Part shown: one piece after another, positions 49,770 to 57,827 of the stretch
Layout: the number at the start of each line of letters is the position of its first letter
Position numbering within the stretch: position 1 is the stretch's first letter
Source of the DNA: Ga0077555 sp050250755
GTDB taxonomy: Bacteria; Pseudomonadota; Alphaproteobacteria; Rhizobiales; Hyphomicrobiaceae
Length of the DNA stretch: 64,000 bases
Assembly: GCA_050250755.1 (NCBI GenBank)
Contig: JBFWOB010000026.1
Span: 21,797 to 85,796, forward strand
Direction of reading: 5' to 3'
Program-made: the position numbers and the translations under genes
Notes under the pieces: generated by a model
Database searches by the model: none
Told to the model about the DNA's origin: nothing
Seen by the model: the letters and a program-made list of their open reading frames with translations, nothing else

Positions 49770-52700
49770 ATGAATGACGGCGAGCTGCGCGCGACGGCGG
49801 TCGACCGGCCGGTGCATACAGGCCTGCGCACTCTGATCGCGCTGACGATGCTCTTGATCGCGTCGCTCGGCGCCGGTGTGGCGGGCTGGGCTGCGATCAA
49901 GCAGCAAGCTTCCACCGCTCTTGAGCGACGGCTTTCGCAAGCACAGACCATGGAGCTTGCCGAGCGCCTGCCGCTAATCGATTTCAGCCGTAGCGCACAC
50001 AGCCTGCAGGAGCGGCTGGACCGCCATCGCAGCGAGGAGCATCTTCAGCGTGCCCTCGCCGACGCTGCGCGATCAGGCGATCCGGCCCGCGCCCGCATCC
50101 ATGATCTCGCGGCGCAGGAGGCACGGCTCAAGGCCAACGTCCTGATGCCTTTCGTCGAGTACCTGCCCAATATCATCAACCCGGACCAGTTGCTCGACGA
50201 GCGCCGCATTGGCCTTGTCGCTGCAGGCTCTCTCCAGCGGCGCGGGTTCCAGGCCCAGTGGATCGAAGGCGCGGATGCTTCTTCGGCCGAACCGGCCGCT
50301 CCCTCGACCGCACACATCGCCTATCTGGAAAAGGATCGTCTGGAGGCCTTCGACGAGCAGGTATTGCAGCTCGCCATGGTCGTCGTCGCGCTCGTCGTCA
50401 CGCTGGTTCTGTTGACGCTTGCCGATTTGAGCAGCCGCCGTCGCGCGCTGGCCGCCGGTCTCTATTTCCTCGCGATCATCGGTGCGGCACTCTGCATTGG
50501 TGCCGCCGTCCATATCGACGAGGGCCTTATTCGCATCATCGCCGGGATCGCGGGAGCGTTCGCGGCTTTGGTCGGGGTAGCATGGATGCTCGGATGGCTT
50601 GGCCGGCGAGCAGAAGTCGACGAGCCGCTCCAGACGCAGGGCATCGATCAAGGTGGCGGATTTGCCGGCGCGTCGTTGCAGGTCGTAGAGGCCGGCAATG
50701 CGTTCTCGCGACATCTCGTCGTTTGGATCGCACTCGCAGCCCTTGTCAGCGCCGTCATTGGCTACTGGTACACCGTCGCCGGGTCGCGCGGCGACGATGC
50801 GGCCTACGGAGCCTATCAACAGCAGCTCGAGGTGGCCCGCCGCTCCGGACGCGGCACGACCGCCGTCATCAGCACTTTCGAAGCCCTCGCCAATCTCTAC
50901 GAAAATCGCCTCGCTTGTCAGGCTGCGACGAGCCGAACCGAGCCCGCGACATCCGCTGGTAGCACCCCGGCCGCAAGTGGCGCCCCTGTTACGGAACTCG
51001 ATCGCAAGCTGCACTGCGATGCCTTGACTGCGGGCGAGCCAACGGCTGCCGCAACAACATTGAGCGCGTTGGATCACAATTACGGCCCCGATGCCGATCC
51101 CCGGTTTCCCGCACGCTTGCAACAGCAGGTGACCGGCGCAACGCCCGATGCCAATACGTCCGAGGCACTCGCCCTGTGGGACGGCTATGCCGAGATCGAA
51201 GCCTTCTGGAACGGCAAGACGACGTCGTTTCTGGCATGCCTTACCATCATCGCCATTGCGCTTTACGTGCTTGGCCAGGCGCTCGCGATGGCCGGCCTCG
51301 GAGTCGCCCGCGCCATGGCCATCTGCGGCATCACGATGACGCTTGGTGCCCTTGGCTGGTCGGCATTCACGTGGACGCGTCCCATGGCAGCTCAAGCCGC
51401 GTCGTCCGCGCCCAGCGGATGCGCGTTGCCGAAATCACTCGAAGGCGCCGCAGGCAACTGGTCGCCTGAGGGTCGCATGCAGGCTGCGGCGCACAATTAT
51501 GCAATCGGTGCGCTACGACTCGGCGCTGCCGACGCCGAGGCGGACTTCGACGCCGCCATCTCCGCGCTCGAATGTGCCGTCGCATTCAGGCCCACCCTGG
51601 GCCTCGCTTACAACGACCTCGCCGGGGCGAAGGCCCTGAGCCAGTCCGCGCATCGCGCCCAGGCCTACTACAGTCTGCCGACGAAGGACCGCCTCGACGA
51701 GATCGAGCGCAACGCGCGCGCCTTCATAGACATCCAGCAGGGGCTCGGTCTTGCACCCAACGCCTATGCCCTCAACACACACGCTGTCGCGCTCTGGGGT
51801 CTCGGTATCCGTGACCGCAGGCTCGCCCCGATCACGGAAGCCCTTACTATCGTCGAGCGGGCCATCAACGTCGCCGAGCCGCTCGAGTTCGACCGGCAGA
51901 AGGTCTCATCCGACGCGCAAAAGAACCTTTACCCCTGGCTTTCCATTCTGCCGATCCTGCACGTCAACCACAGTCTCTTCCTGATCGCTAACGACCGGCT
52001 CGACGCGGCGCGCGCCGCCAGCGAACGAGCGCTTGCACTTGGTGCAAGCCGTGACTGGTCACTGGCAAGCGCAATGCTGACCGCAACGTGGCTGCTCGAC
52101 AGCGCCTGCGAGGGCATGCACAGCAAAGACCGGTGCGAGGCTATTCGCGAGGCACTGGCCAAGTACAGGAAGGCATTGCTCGATGGGGATTGGCCCGACG
52201 AGACCGCACGACCCAGCGGACGCCTGCAGAGCGTGGGCATCGCAGCGACACCCTCCACGGTCAGCGCCGCCATACGTCTTCCAACCTTTGATCCCGCCAA
52301 AGACCACGTGCAGATGATCTGGTCGGTGGTCGATCCGCAGTGGAATGTCCGCGACGTGCTGAGCAACGTAACGCCAGCCGTTCAAGCGTCAGAGATGCAG
52401 ATCGTAAAGGATCGGGGCGTCTATGTTCAGCGACGCATCATGCAGGCTGGCAATTTCAGGCGTTGCCTCTCGCCGGGGCGATATACGGCTGAAATCTACC
52501 TGAACGGGCGCCTTGAGACGACGGCGACGACGGAATTCAAAGGCCCGCAACTCGCCGCATCACGGCTCGACCGGCTGAATCTCGCGTTTTGCCATCCCAA
52601 AGGCTGGACGCTCTGGACACCGATCGAAACCGCGGGATGGGATCCCACGCCGATGGTCGGCTTCGTCAATTCGGCCGGCAAACCGGTCGCCTACCTCTTT

Positions 52701-52982
52701 TCATTCATGATGCCCAAGGCGATCACGGCCGATGCAGATAATTCCAGCAACCAGGCGCTCGATCGGGCGCTACAGTTTCTCTCTCGCCGCCAGGCGAACG
52801 GCGCAACGATCGATGGCCTCAAGGCCCGCCTCAAACCGTGCAACCAGGCACAGCCCGGTGACATCGCTCGTGCCGTGGCACGGGGCGCGAGCGGTCTGGT
52901 CCACGTTGCCCTGCTCGACGTCGATGCGCTGGAAGGTGTGGGCGCATGCCTGGTCATGAACACGGTCACCATGATGAACTGA
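49770..52982 (+). CDS. Large multi-span membrane protein of unknown function
   Basis: A 1,070-residue protein that I do not recognise. Topology from hydrophobicity: TM1 about residues 18-43, a soluble region (44-198), TM2-TM4 (about 199-277), TM5 (316-337), a soluble loop with two cysteines, and TM6-TM7 (485-532). The C-terminal half is soluble: a helical, TPR-like part (about 570-810, with AISALECAVAFRPTLGLAYNDLAGAKALSQ) and a beta-rich end (about 830-1070) with several cysteines. ATG 49770 is chosen over TTG 49701 because GGGGA precedes it at suitable distance. It is divergent from the thioredoxin-fold gene and upstream of nasT, but the 93-base gap gives no clear operon link. Confidence 0.75.
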   Translation: MNDGELRATAVDRPVHTGLRTLIALTMLLIASLGAGVAGWAAIKQQASTALERRLSQAQTMELAERLPLIDFSRSAHSLQERLDRHRSEEHLQRALADAARSGDPARARIHDLAAQEARLKANVLMPFVEYLPNIINPDQLLDERRIGLVAAGSLQRRGFQAQWIEGADASSAEPAAPSTAHIAYLEKDRLEAFDEQVLQLAMVVVALVVTLVLLTLADLSSRRRALAAGLYFLAIIGAALCIGAAVHIDEGLIRIIAGIAGAFAALVGVAWMLGWLGRRAEVDEPLQTQGIDQGGGFAGASLQVVEAGNAFSRHLVVWIALAALVSAVIGYWYTVAGSRGDDAAYGAYQQQLEVARRSGRGTTAVISTFEALANLYENRLACQAATSRTEPATSAGSTPAASGAPVTELDRKLHCDALTAGEPTAAATTLSALDHNYGPDADPRFPARLQQQVTGATPDANTSEALALWDGYAEIEAFWNGKTTSFLACLTIIAIALYVLGQALAMAGLGVARAMAICGITMTLGALGWSAFTWTRPMAAQAASSAPSGCALPKSLEGAAGNWSPEGRMQAAAHNYAIGALRLGAADAEADFDAAISALECAVAFRPTLGLAYNDLAGAKALSQSAHRAQAYYSLPTKDRLDEIERNARAFIDIQQGLGLAPNAYALNTHAVALWGLGIRDRRLAPITEALTIVERAINVAEPLEFDRQKVSSDAQKNLYPWLSILPILHVNHSLFLIANDRLDAARAASERALALGASRDWSLASAMLTATWLLDSACEGMHSKDRCEAIREALAKYRKALLDGDWPDETARPSGRLQSVGIAATPSTVSAAIRLPTFDPAKDHVQMIWSVVDPQWNVRDVLSNVTPAVQASEMQIVKDRGVYVQRRIMQAGNFRRCLSPGRYTAEIYLNGRLETTATTEFKGPQLAASRLDRLNLAFCHPKGWTLWTPIETAGWDPTPMVGFVNSAGKPVAYLFSFMMPKAITADADNSSNQALDRALQFLSRRQANGATIDGLKARLKPCNQAQPGDIARAVARGASGLVHVALLDVDALEGVGACLVMNTVTMMN

Positions 52983-53075
52983 GACATCGGCACGCCATCC
53001 TGCCCGCAAAATCGGCAGTAAGTGCCCGATAGGGCGGCTTGCCGCGATCACGCCACGACCACTAGAAGCGTGGTT

Positions 53076-53678
53076 ATGGCGATGCCTACGCTCAACATCC
53101 TGGTCATCGATGCAAATCGCATCCGCGCTTCGATTATCGAGGAAGGTTTGCGGGAAGGTGGCGGCGTTCGCGTCACCGTGTTGGACGACATCAACGGACT
53201 GATGCGCCGTGTCGCGGAGATCGATCCGGACGTTGTGGTGATCGATCTCGAAAGCCCAAACCGCGACATGCTCGAGCATATGCTCCAGGTATCGCGCGCC
53301 GTGAAGCGGCCAGTGGCCATGTTCGTCGATCGCACCGACCAGACGTCAATCGAAGCTGCGATCGAGGCCGGCGTCGCCGCTTACGTGGTCGACGGTCTCA
53401 AAAAGGAGCGCATCCGGCCGGTGCTCGACACAGCCATTACACGCTTCAAGGCATTTGACCGCCTTCGCCGGGAATTGGAACAAGCGAGGGGCGAGCTCAG
53501 CGAGCGAAAATCCATCGAGCGCGCCAAAGGCATTCTCATGCGCACACGCGGGCTGAATGAACAGCAGGCCTACGCGCTCCTGCGCACGACAGCCATGAAC
53601 CAGAGCCGGCGAGTGGCCGAAATTGCCGAGAGCCTCGTTACGGCGGCGGGTCTGCTTGGCGGAGAGGATGCCTCATGA
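53076..53678 (+). CDS. nasT: NasT: ANTAR-domain RNA-binding antiterminator
   Basis: A 200-residue response-regulator-like protein. The N-terminal receiver-like domain starts LNILVIDANRIRASIIEEGL and includes VVVIDLESP and the lysine in VDGLKKERI; the C-terminal ANTAR domain has the helix-rich ERKSIERAKGILMRTRGLNEQQAYALLRTTAMNQSRRVAEIAESLV. NasT binds paired hexaloop hairpins in nitrate-assimilation leaders and prevents termination; NasS sequesters it in the absence of nitrate or nitrite. ATG 53076 has AGAAG seven bases upstream. It overlaps nasS by four bases. Confidence 0.9.
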   Translation: MAMPTLNILVIDANRIRASIIEEGLREGGGVRVTVLDDINGLMRRVAEIDPDVVVIDLESPNRDMLEHMLQVSRAVKRPVAMFVDRTDQTSIEAAIEAGVAAYVVDGLKKERIRPVLDTAITRFKAFDRLRRELEQARGELSERKSIERAKGILMRTRGLNEQQAYALLRTTAMNQSRRVAEIAESLVTAAGLLGGEDAS

Positions 53679-54871
53679 TGCCGGACAATGCCGCAAAGAC
53701 AGATCAGGCGATCCGCATCGGCTTCATCCCGCTGCTCGATGCCGCGCCCGTCATCGTCGCGAGCGAGCTCTCGTTCGCCAAGGACGAGGGCATCGCGATC
53801 GAACTCATACGCGAAACATCGTGGGCGACGTTGCGAGATCGGCTCGCCGTCGCACATCTCGATGCGGCCCACATTCTCGCGCCGCTTGCCCTCGCCGACA
53901 GTCTGAGCCTCACGCCTCTCCCGGTCGGCCTCGTTGTACCGATGGCGCTCGGCGCCGCCGGAAATACCATCACGGTGTCGCGGAGTGTTCTGGCCGATCT
54001 AAGACGTCACGGCGCCGACGACTCGCTCGACCCGCAACGTAGCGCGCGCGCTTTCGCGTCCCTGGTGGCGGAGCGGCGGGCCGCCAACCTCGCCCGCCTG
54101 TCTCTGGCCATCGTCCACACCTATTCGGCTCATCATTTTCAGCTCGCCTATTGGCTCGGCTGGGCCGGGGTGCGCCCTGGCGTCGACGTGGAGCTTGTCG
54201 TCATTCCCCCCTCTCTCACGGCGGCGGCACTCGAGAGCGCGCGTATCGACGGCATCTGCGTTGGCGAGCCTTGGGGCAGCCTGGCGGCCTCGATGGGCGT
54301 CGGTCATGTCGTGACGACGAGCGCACACATCTGGAATGGCGGTCCCGATAAGGTGCTCGGTGTTCGACGCGCCTTCGCCAACCAAGCCCCCGATAAAACG
54401 GCGGCGCTCGTTCGAGCCATTTATCGCGCCGCCTGTTGGTGCGAAGATCCCGGCAATCAAACCGAACTCACCGTTTTGCTGTCACGCCCTCACCTCATCG
54501 GACAACCGGCAGAGGTGATCAAAACGGCGCTCGCGCGGCGATCGCCTGCATCTTTGCCGACTCGCGGCAATGCCTTCCTTTCCTTCAGCGCTGGCGGTGC
54601 CACCCTCCCTCGCTACGAGCATGCAGCCTGGTTCCTGGCGCAGATGGTGCGTTGGGGCCTGACGGAATTGACCGCCGCCAGCATCGCGGCTGTCCGCGAC
54701 ACGTATCGCGCCGATCTATTCCATGCCGCGCTCGCATCCATCACGCCGCCAACCGTGAGCCGCCCAGCGAAAGACGACGTGCTTTTCGATGGCACGTCAT
54801 TCGATCCAGATCGAATTGCCGAGTACATCAGCAGCTTCCCCGTCCGCGCGCGCGACACGTCGCGCTCGTAG
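53675..54871 (+). CDS. nasS: NasS: nitrate/nitrite sensor (CmpA/NrtA-like, cytoplasmic)
   Basis: A 398-residue protein of the NrtA/CmpA binding-protein fold without a signal peptide, consistent with a cytoplasmic sensor. The anion-site blocks typical of NrtA are present: IRIGFIPLLDAAPVIVASELSFAKDEG, the DAAHILAPL region, HTYSAHHFQLAYWLGWAG and RIDGICVGEPWGS. NasS binds nitrate and releases NasT. It is translationally coupled to nasT (ATGATG overlap) and lies immediately upstream of the regulated nrt leader. Confidence 0.9.
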   Translation: MMPDNAAKTDQAIRIGFIPLLDAAPVIVASELSFAKDEGIAIELIRETSWATLRDRLAVAHLDAAHILAPLALADSLSLTPLPVGLVVPMALGAAGNTITVSRSVLADLRRHGADDSLDPQRSARAFASLVAERRAANLARLSLAIVHTYSAHHFQLAYWLGWAGVRPGVDVELVVIPPSLTAAALESARIDGICVGEPWGSLAASMGVGHVVTTSAHIWNGGPDKVLGVRRAFANQAPDKTAALVRAIYRAACWCEDPGNQTELTVLLSRPHLIGQPAEVIKTALARRSPASLPTRGNAFLSFSAGGATLPRYEHAAWFLAQMVRWGLTELTAASIAAVRDTYRADLFHAALASITPPTVSRPAKDDVLFDGTSFDPDRIAEYISSFPVRARDTSRS

Positions 54872-55010
54872 GCGTCGCGAATTACGCTGCACGAATTTCA
54901 CGCATTCGCCTGTGGCTCAGGCAACCGCTTTCCTGCCGCGCCGCGCCGCAGTTCCACTGCATCATCCTGAAACAGCCGAAACAACGTCACTTCTTGAAGA
55001 TGCATCGAAT

Positions 55011-55026
55011 TGGCACGCCTCGTGCA
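55011..55026 (+). promoter_or_regulatory. Sigma-54 (RpoN) promoter of nrtA operon
   Basis: TGGCACG at 55011-55017 and GTGCA at 55022-55026 place the GG (55012-55013) and GC (55024-55025) exactly ten bases apart, the required -24/-12 spacing. The expected transcription start is near 55037, giving a leader of about 184 bases. It fits nitrogen control of nitrate assimilation; I could not identify NtrC sites upstream by eye. Confidence 0.75.
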
Positions 55027-55071
55027 AGAGCGAAAGATGAAGCTGGCGTTTGTTTTCAGCTCCCGGAATTC

Positions 55072-55091
55072 GCGGCCCAACGGCGGGTCGC
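55072..55091 (+). promoter_or_regulatory. ANTAR-type hairpin P1 in nrtA leader
   Basis: A 7-bp stem (55072-55078 with 55085-55091, one G-U pair) closes a six-base loop AACGGC (55079-55084). The loop has A at position 1 and G at position 4, the conserved identities of ANTAR-protein hairpins. Predicted binding site for NasT. Confidence 0.75.
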
Positions 55092-55093
55092 AT

Positions 55094-55105
55094 GGCAGCG
55101 CTGCC
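55094..55105 (+). promoter_or_regulatory. ANTAR-type hairpin P2 in nrtA leader
   Basis: GGC/GCC (55094-55096 with 55103-55105, extendable by a U-G pair) closes a hexaloop AGCGCT (55097-55102) with A1 and G4. It begins two bases after P1. Its 3' half, 55098-55105, is also the 5' arm of the terminator, so the two structures exclude each other. Confidence 0.65.
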
Positions 55106-55164
55106 GACCTGTGACGACAGACCCTTCGGGTGTCGCCGTCTCGTGTCGCAGCGCTTTTTTTTTT
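55098..55164 (+). terminator. Attenuator terminator of the nrt-nir-nas operon
   Basis: The base of the stem pairs 55098-55108 with 55145-55154 (one bulged C), the upper part is an imperfect extension closed by a TTC loop at 55125-55127, and the 3' arm is followed by ten consecutive T (55155-55164). It ends 56 bases before the nrtA start. Formation is predicted when NasT is absent. Confidence 0.85.
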
Positions 55165-55220
55165 CGGGAGATCGATGAGGACTAACGCGAGCCGCAGGGG
55201 CATCGGCCGAGGAGAGCAGT

Positions 55221-56651
55221 ATGAGACCGATCGACGTGTTTGCCGCACACCGACGTTGGCGTCCAGGCCGCAAAGCACTTCTTGCGTGCGTCGGAGCCGT
55301 TGCCGGCTTGGTGCTGACGACAAGCACCGTGGCGGTCGCGAGCGACCTCGCCCTCGAGAAAGAAGAATTGAAGCTTGGCTTCATCAAGTTGACCGACATG
55401 GCGCCCCTCGCCGTCGCAAAGGAGCTTGGCTACTTCGAGGACGAAGGCCTGTTCGTCACGCTTGAAGCACAAGCGAATTGGAAGGTTCTCCTCGACCGCG
55501 TCATCACCGGCGAGCTGGATGGCGCCCATATGCTCGCTGGCCAACCGCTTGCAGCAACCATCGGCTTCGGCACCAAGGCGCACGTCGTCACGCCGTTCTC
55601 CATGGATCTGAATGGCAATGGCGTCACGGTCTCGAACGAGATCTGGTCGCTGATGAAGCCGGTGATACCGACCGGACCGGACGGCAGGCCTCAGCATCCT
55701 ATCAGCGCCGCGGCCCTGAAACCCGCCATCGAGAAACTGCGCGCGGAAGGCAAGACCTTCAAGATGGGTATGGTGTTCCCGGTCTCCACCCACAACTACG
55801 AGCTACGCTACTGGCTCGCTGCCGGTGGCATCCATCCCGGTTTTTATTCGCCAACCGACGTGACCGGAACAATTCAGGCGCAAGCACTGCTCTCCGTTAC
55901 CCCGCCCCCACAAATGCCCGCAACGCTCGAAGCTGGAACCATCCACGGTTATTGCGTTGGTGAACCATGGAACCAGGCGGCCGTCTTCAAGGGCATCGGC
56001 GTTCCGGTCATCACCGACTACCAGATCTGGAAGAATAACCCGGAGAAGGTGTTTGGCATCACGGCAGATTTTGCCAAGAAGAACCCCAACACGACGCTGG
56101 CGATCACGAAGGCTCTCATCCGCGCAGCTATTTGGCTCGACGAGAATAACAACGCCAACCGAATGCAGGCCGTCGAGATTCTCTCGAAATCGGAGTATGT
56201 CGGAGCCGATAAGGCGGTCATCGCCAATTCGATGACGGGTACCTTCGAGTACGAGAAAGGCGACAAGCGCCCCAGTCCCGATTTCAACGTCTTCTTCCGT
56301 CACTTCGCGACCTATCCCTACTACTCGGACGCGATCTGGTATCTGACGCAGATGCGCCGGTGGGGGCAGATTCCCGAGACGAAAGACGACGCCTGGTACA
56401 TCGAGACCGCGAAGACGGTTTACCTGCCGGCCACGTATCTCAAGGCCGCAAAACTCCTCGTCAGTGAAGGCAAAGCCAAGCAGTCCGACTTTCCGTGGGA
56501 CAGCGACGGCTTTCGCGCACCTACGCCCGCCGCCGACATCATCGACGGCATTCCCTACGACGCGAAATCACCCAACGCCTACCTCGAGAGCCTGAAGATC
56601 GGCCTCAAGCAGGGCCAACGCATCCAGGGGACCGGCGTCACTGGCGGGTGA
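55221..56651 (+). CDS. nrtA: Nitrate ABC transporter, periplasmic binding protein NrtA
   Basis: A 476-residue CmpA/NrtA-family solute-binding protein. A long N-terminal signal region (residues 1-41, with a basic stretch and hydrophobic core ACVGAVAGLVLTTSTVAVA, ending AVAS) is followed by LKLGFIKLTDMAPLAVAKELGYFEDEGL, the nitrate-site region MLAGQPLAATIG, THNYELRYWLAAGGI and GYCVGEPWNQ, all conserved in nitrate-binding members. GGAG precedes the ATG. It is the first gene after the NasT-controlled attenuator and is followed by nrtB and nrtCD. Confidence 0.93.
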   Translation: MRPIDVFAAHRRWRPGRKALLACVGAVAGLVLTTSTVAVASDLALEKEELKLGFIKLTDMAPLAVAKELGYFEDEGLFVTLEAQANWKVLLDRVITGELDGAHMLAGQPLAATIGFGTKAHVVTPFSMDLNGNGVTVSNEIWSLMKPVIPTGPDGRPQHPISAAALKPAIEKLRAEGKTFKMGMVFPVSTHNYELRYWLAAGGIHPGFYSPTDVTGTIQAQALLSVTPPPQMPATLEAGTIHGYCVGEPWNQAAVFKGIGVPVITDYQIWKNNPEKVFGITADFAKKNPNTTLAITKALIRAAIWLDENNNANRMQAVEILSKSEYVGADKAVIANSMTGTFEYEKGDKRPSPDFNVFFRHFATYPYYSDAIWYLTQMRRWGQIPETKDDAWYIETAKTVYLPATYLKAAKLLVSEGKAKQSDFPWDSDGFRAPTPAADIIDGIPYDAKSPNAYLESLKIGLKQGQRIQGTGVTGG

Positions 56652-56724
56652 ACAAATGTCGAGGCAGTCGGCAAGCTTTGCCACGATCTTCCACTCAACA
56701 AGCACACCAAACACTGGAGCCAGC

Positions 56725-57813
56725 ATGACGATCGCCGGCGAGTTCATTGACACGCAGCCCGACGCGAGACGGCAGCAGCGGCGTCAGCGGTTTCATCAGC
56801 GTCTTAACAAGACGAGCGGGACTCTGGGCATCTTCGGCCTCGGCTTCATCGTGCCGTTGCTCAAGATGGCGAGCGGCGACACTACCAAGGCGCCGTTCCG
56901 CGAGCTTATGCAGCAACTTGTCGTGCCGCTCGCCGGTATCACCGTCTTTCTGCTCGCGTGGGCTTGGCTCGCGCCGCAAGTGAAAACCTCGCTCGGCGCA
57001 GTGCCCGGCCCAATTCAAGTCTGGCATCAGGCGGCCAATCTCTACGCAGACCACGTCGCCGAGCGTGCCAAGCAGGCCGCGTTCTATGAGCGCCAGGAGG
57101 TCCGCAATTCGCGGCTCACCGCTGACGGCAAAGCCGATATGGTTCGCCATCGCACCTATACCGGCAAACCAACCTTTCTCGATCAGATCGTGACCAGCCT
57201 CCAGACGGTTGCGCTTGGCTTTCTGATTGCAACCGTCATTGCCGTACCGCTCGGTATCATGTGCGGCCTCTCACGGACGGCATCCGGCGCGCTCAATCCC
57301 CTCATTCAGATTTTCAAACCCGTTTCACCCCTCGCGTGGCTGCCGATCGTGACCATGGTCGTCTCGGCCGTCTATCTCGATCCAAGCGACGCATTACCGA
57401 AATCACTCGTGATCTCGGCAGTCACCGTGACCCTCTGCTCGCTTTGGCCAACTCTCATCAACACTGCGCTGGGTGTTGCTTCGGTCGACAAGGACCTGCT
57501 GAACGTCGGGCGCGTGCTGCAACTGCCGACGATGCGCACCGTGACCAAGCTCGTGCTCCCGTCAGCGCTACCGCTCATCTTCACAGGGCTTCGGCTTTCG
57601 CTCGGTGTGGGCTGGATGGTGCTGATCGCGGCCGAGATGCTCGCGCAGAATCCGGGTCTCGGAAAGTTCGTCTGGGACGAATTCCAGAACGGGTCTTCGC
57701 AGTCGCTCGCGAAAATCATGGTCGCGGTGCTCACGATCGGCCTGATCGGCTTTCTACTCGATCGCCTGATGTATGCGCTGCAATCCGCTTTCACCTACAC
57801 AACAAGCCGCTGA
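56725..57813 (+). CDS. nrtB: Nitrate ABC transporter permease NrtB
   Basis: A 362-residue permease of the NrtB/SsuC (BPD_transp_1) type with about six spans. The EAA-like loop region reads PLGIMCGLSRTASGALNPLIQIFKPVSPLAWLPIVTMV, followed by VDKDLLNVGRVLQLP and VLPSALPLIFTGLRLSLGVGWMVLIAAEML. Before the first span there is a charged cytoplasmic N-terminus of about 45 residues. ATG 56725, with GGAG seven bases upstream, is chosen over ATG 56656, which would add 23 unrelated-looking residues. Confidence 0.92.
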   Translation: MTIAGEFIDTQPDARRQQRRQRFHQRLNKTSGTLGIFGLGFIVPLLKMASGDTTKAPFRELMQQLVVPLAGITVFLLAWAWLAPQVKTSLGAVPGPIQVWHQAANLYADHVAERAKQAAFYERQEVRNSRLTADGKADMVRHRTYTGKPTFLDQIVTSLQTVALGFLIATVIAVPLGIMCGLSRTASGALNPLIQIFKPVSPLAWLPIVTMVVSAVYLDPSDALPKSLVISAVTVTLCSLWPTLINTALGVASVDKDLLNVGRVLQLPTMRTVTKLVLPSALPLIFTGLRLSLGVGWMVLIAAEMLAQNPGLGKFVWDEFQNGSSQSLAKIMVAVLTIGLIGFLLDRLMYALQSAFTYTTSR

Positions 57814-57827
57814 TCGGGAGAAGGCTC

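Noticed and set aside
50073..51395. 440-codon minus-strand frame opposite the large membrane protein
   Set aside because: The plus-strand frame has hydrophobic spans and a ribosome-binding site; the antisense frame is low in structure.
52985..53006. GGCACG...TGCCC resembling a sigma-54 promoter before nasT
   Set aside because: GG and GC are 11 bases apart instead of 10, and the first T of TGG is missing.
57261..57827. Upstream extension of the tandem ATPase frame
   Set aside because: It overlaps nrtB in another frame and is Arg-rich; ATG 57828 starts the canonical ABC domain.
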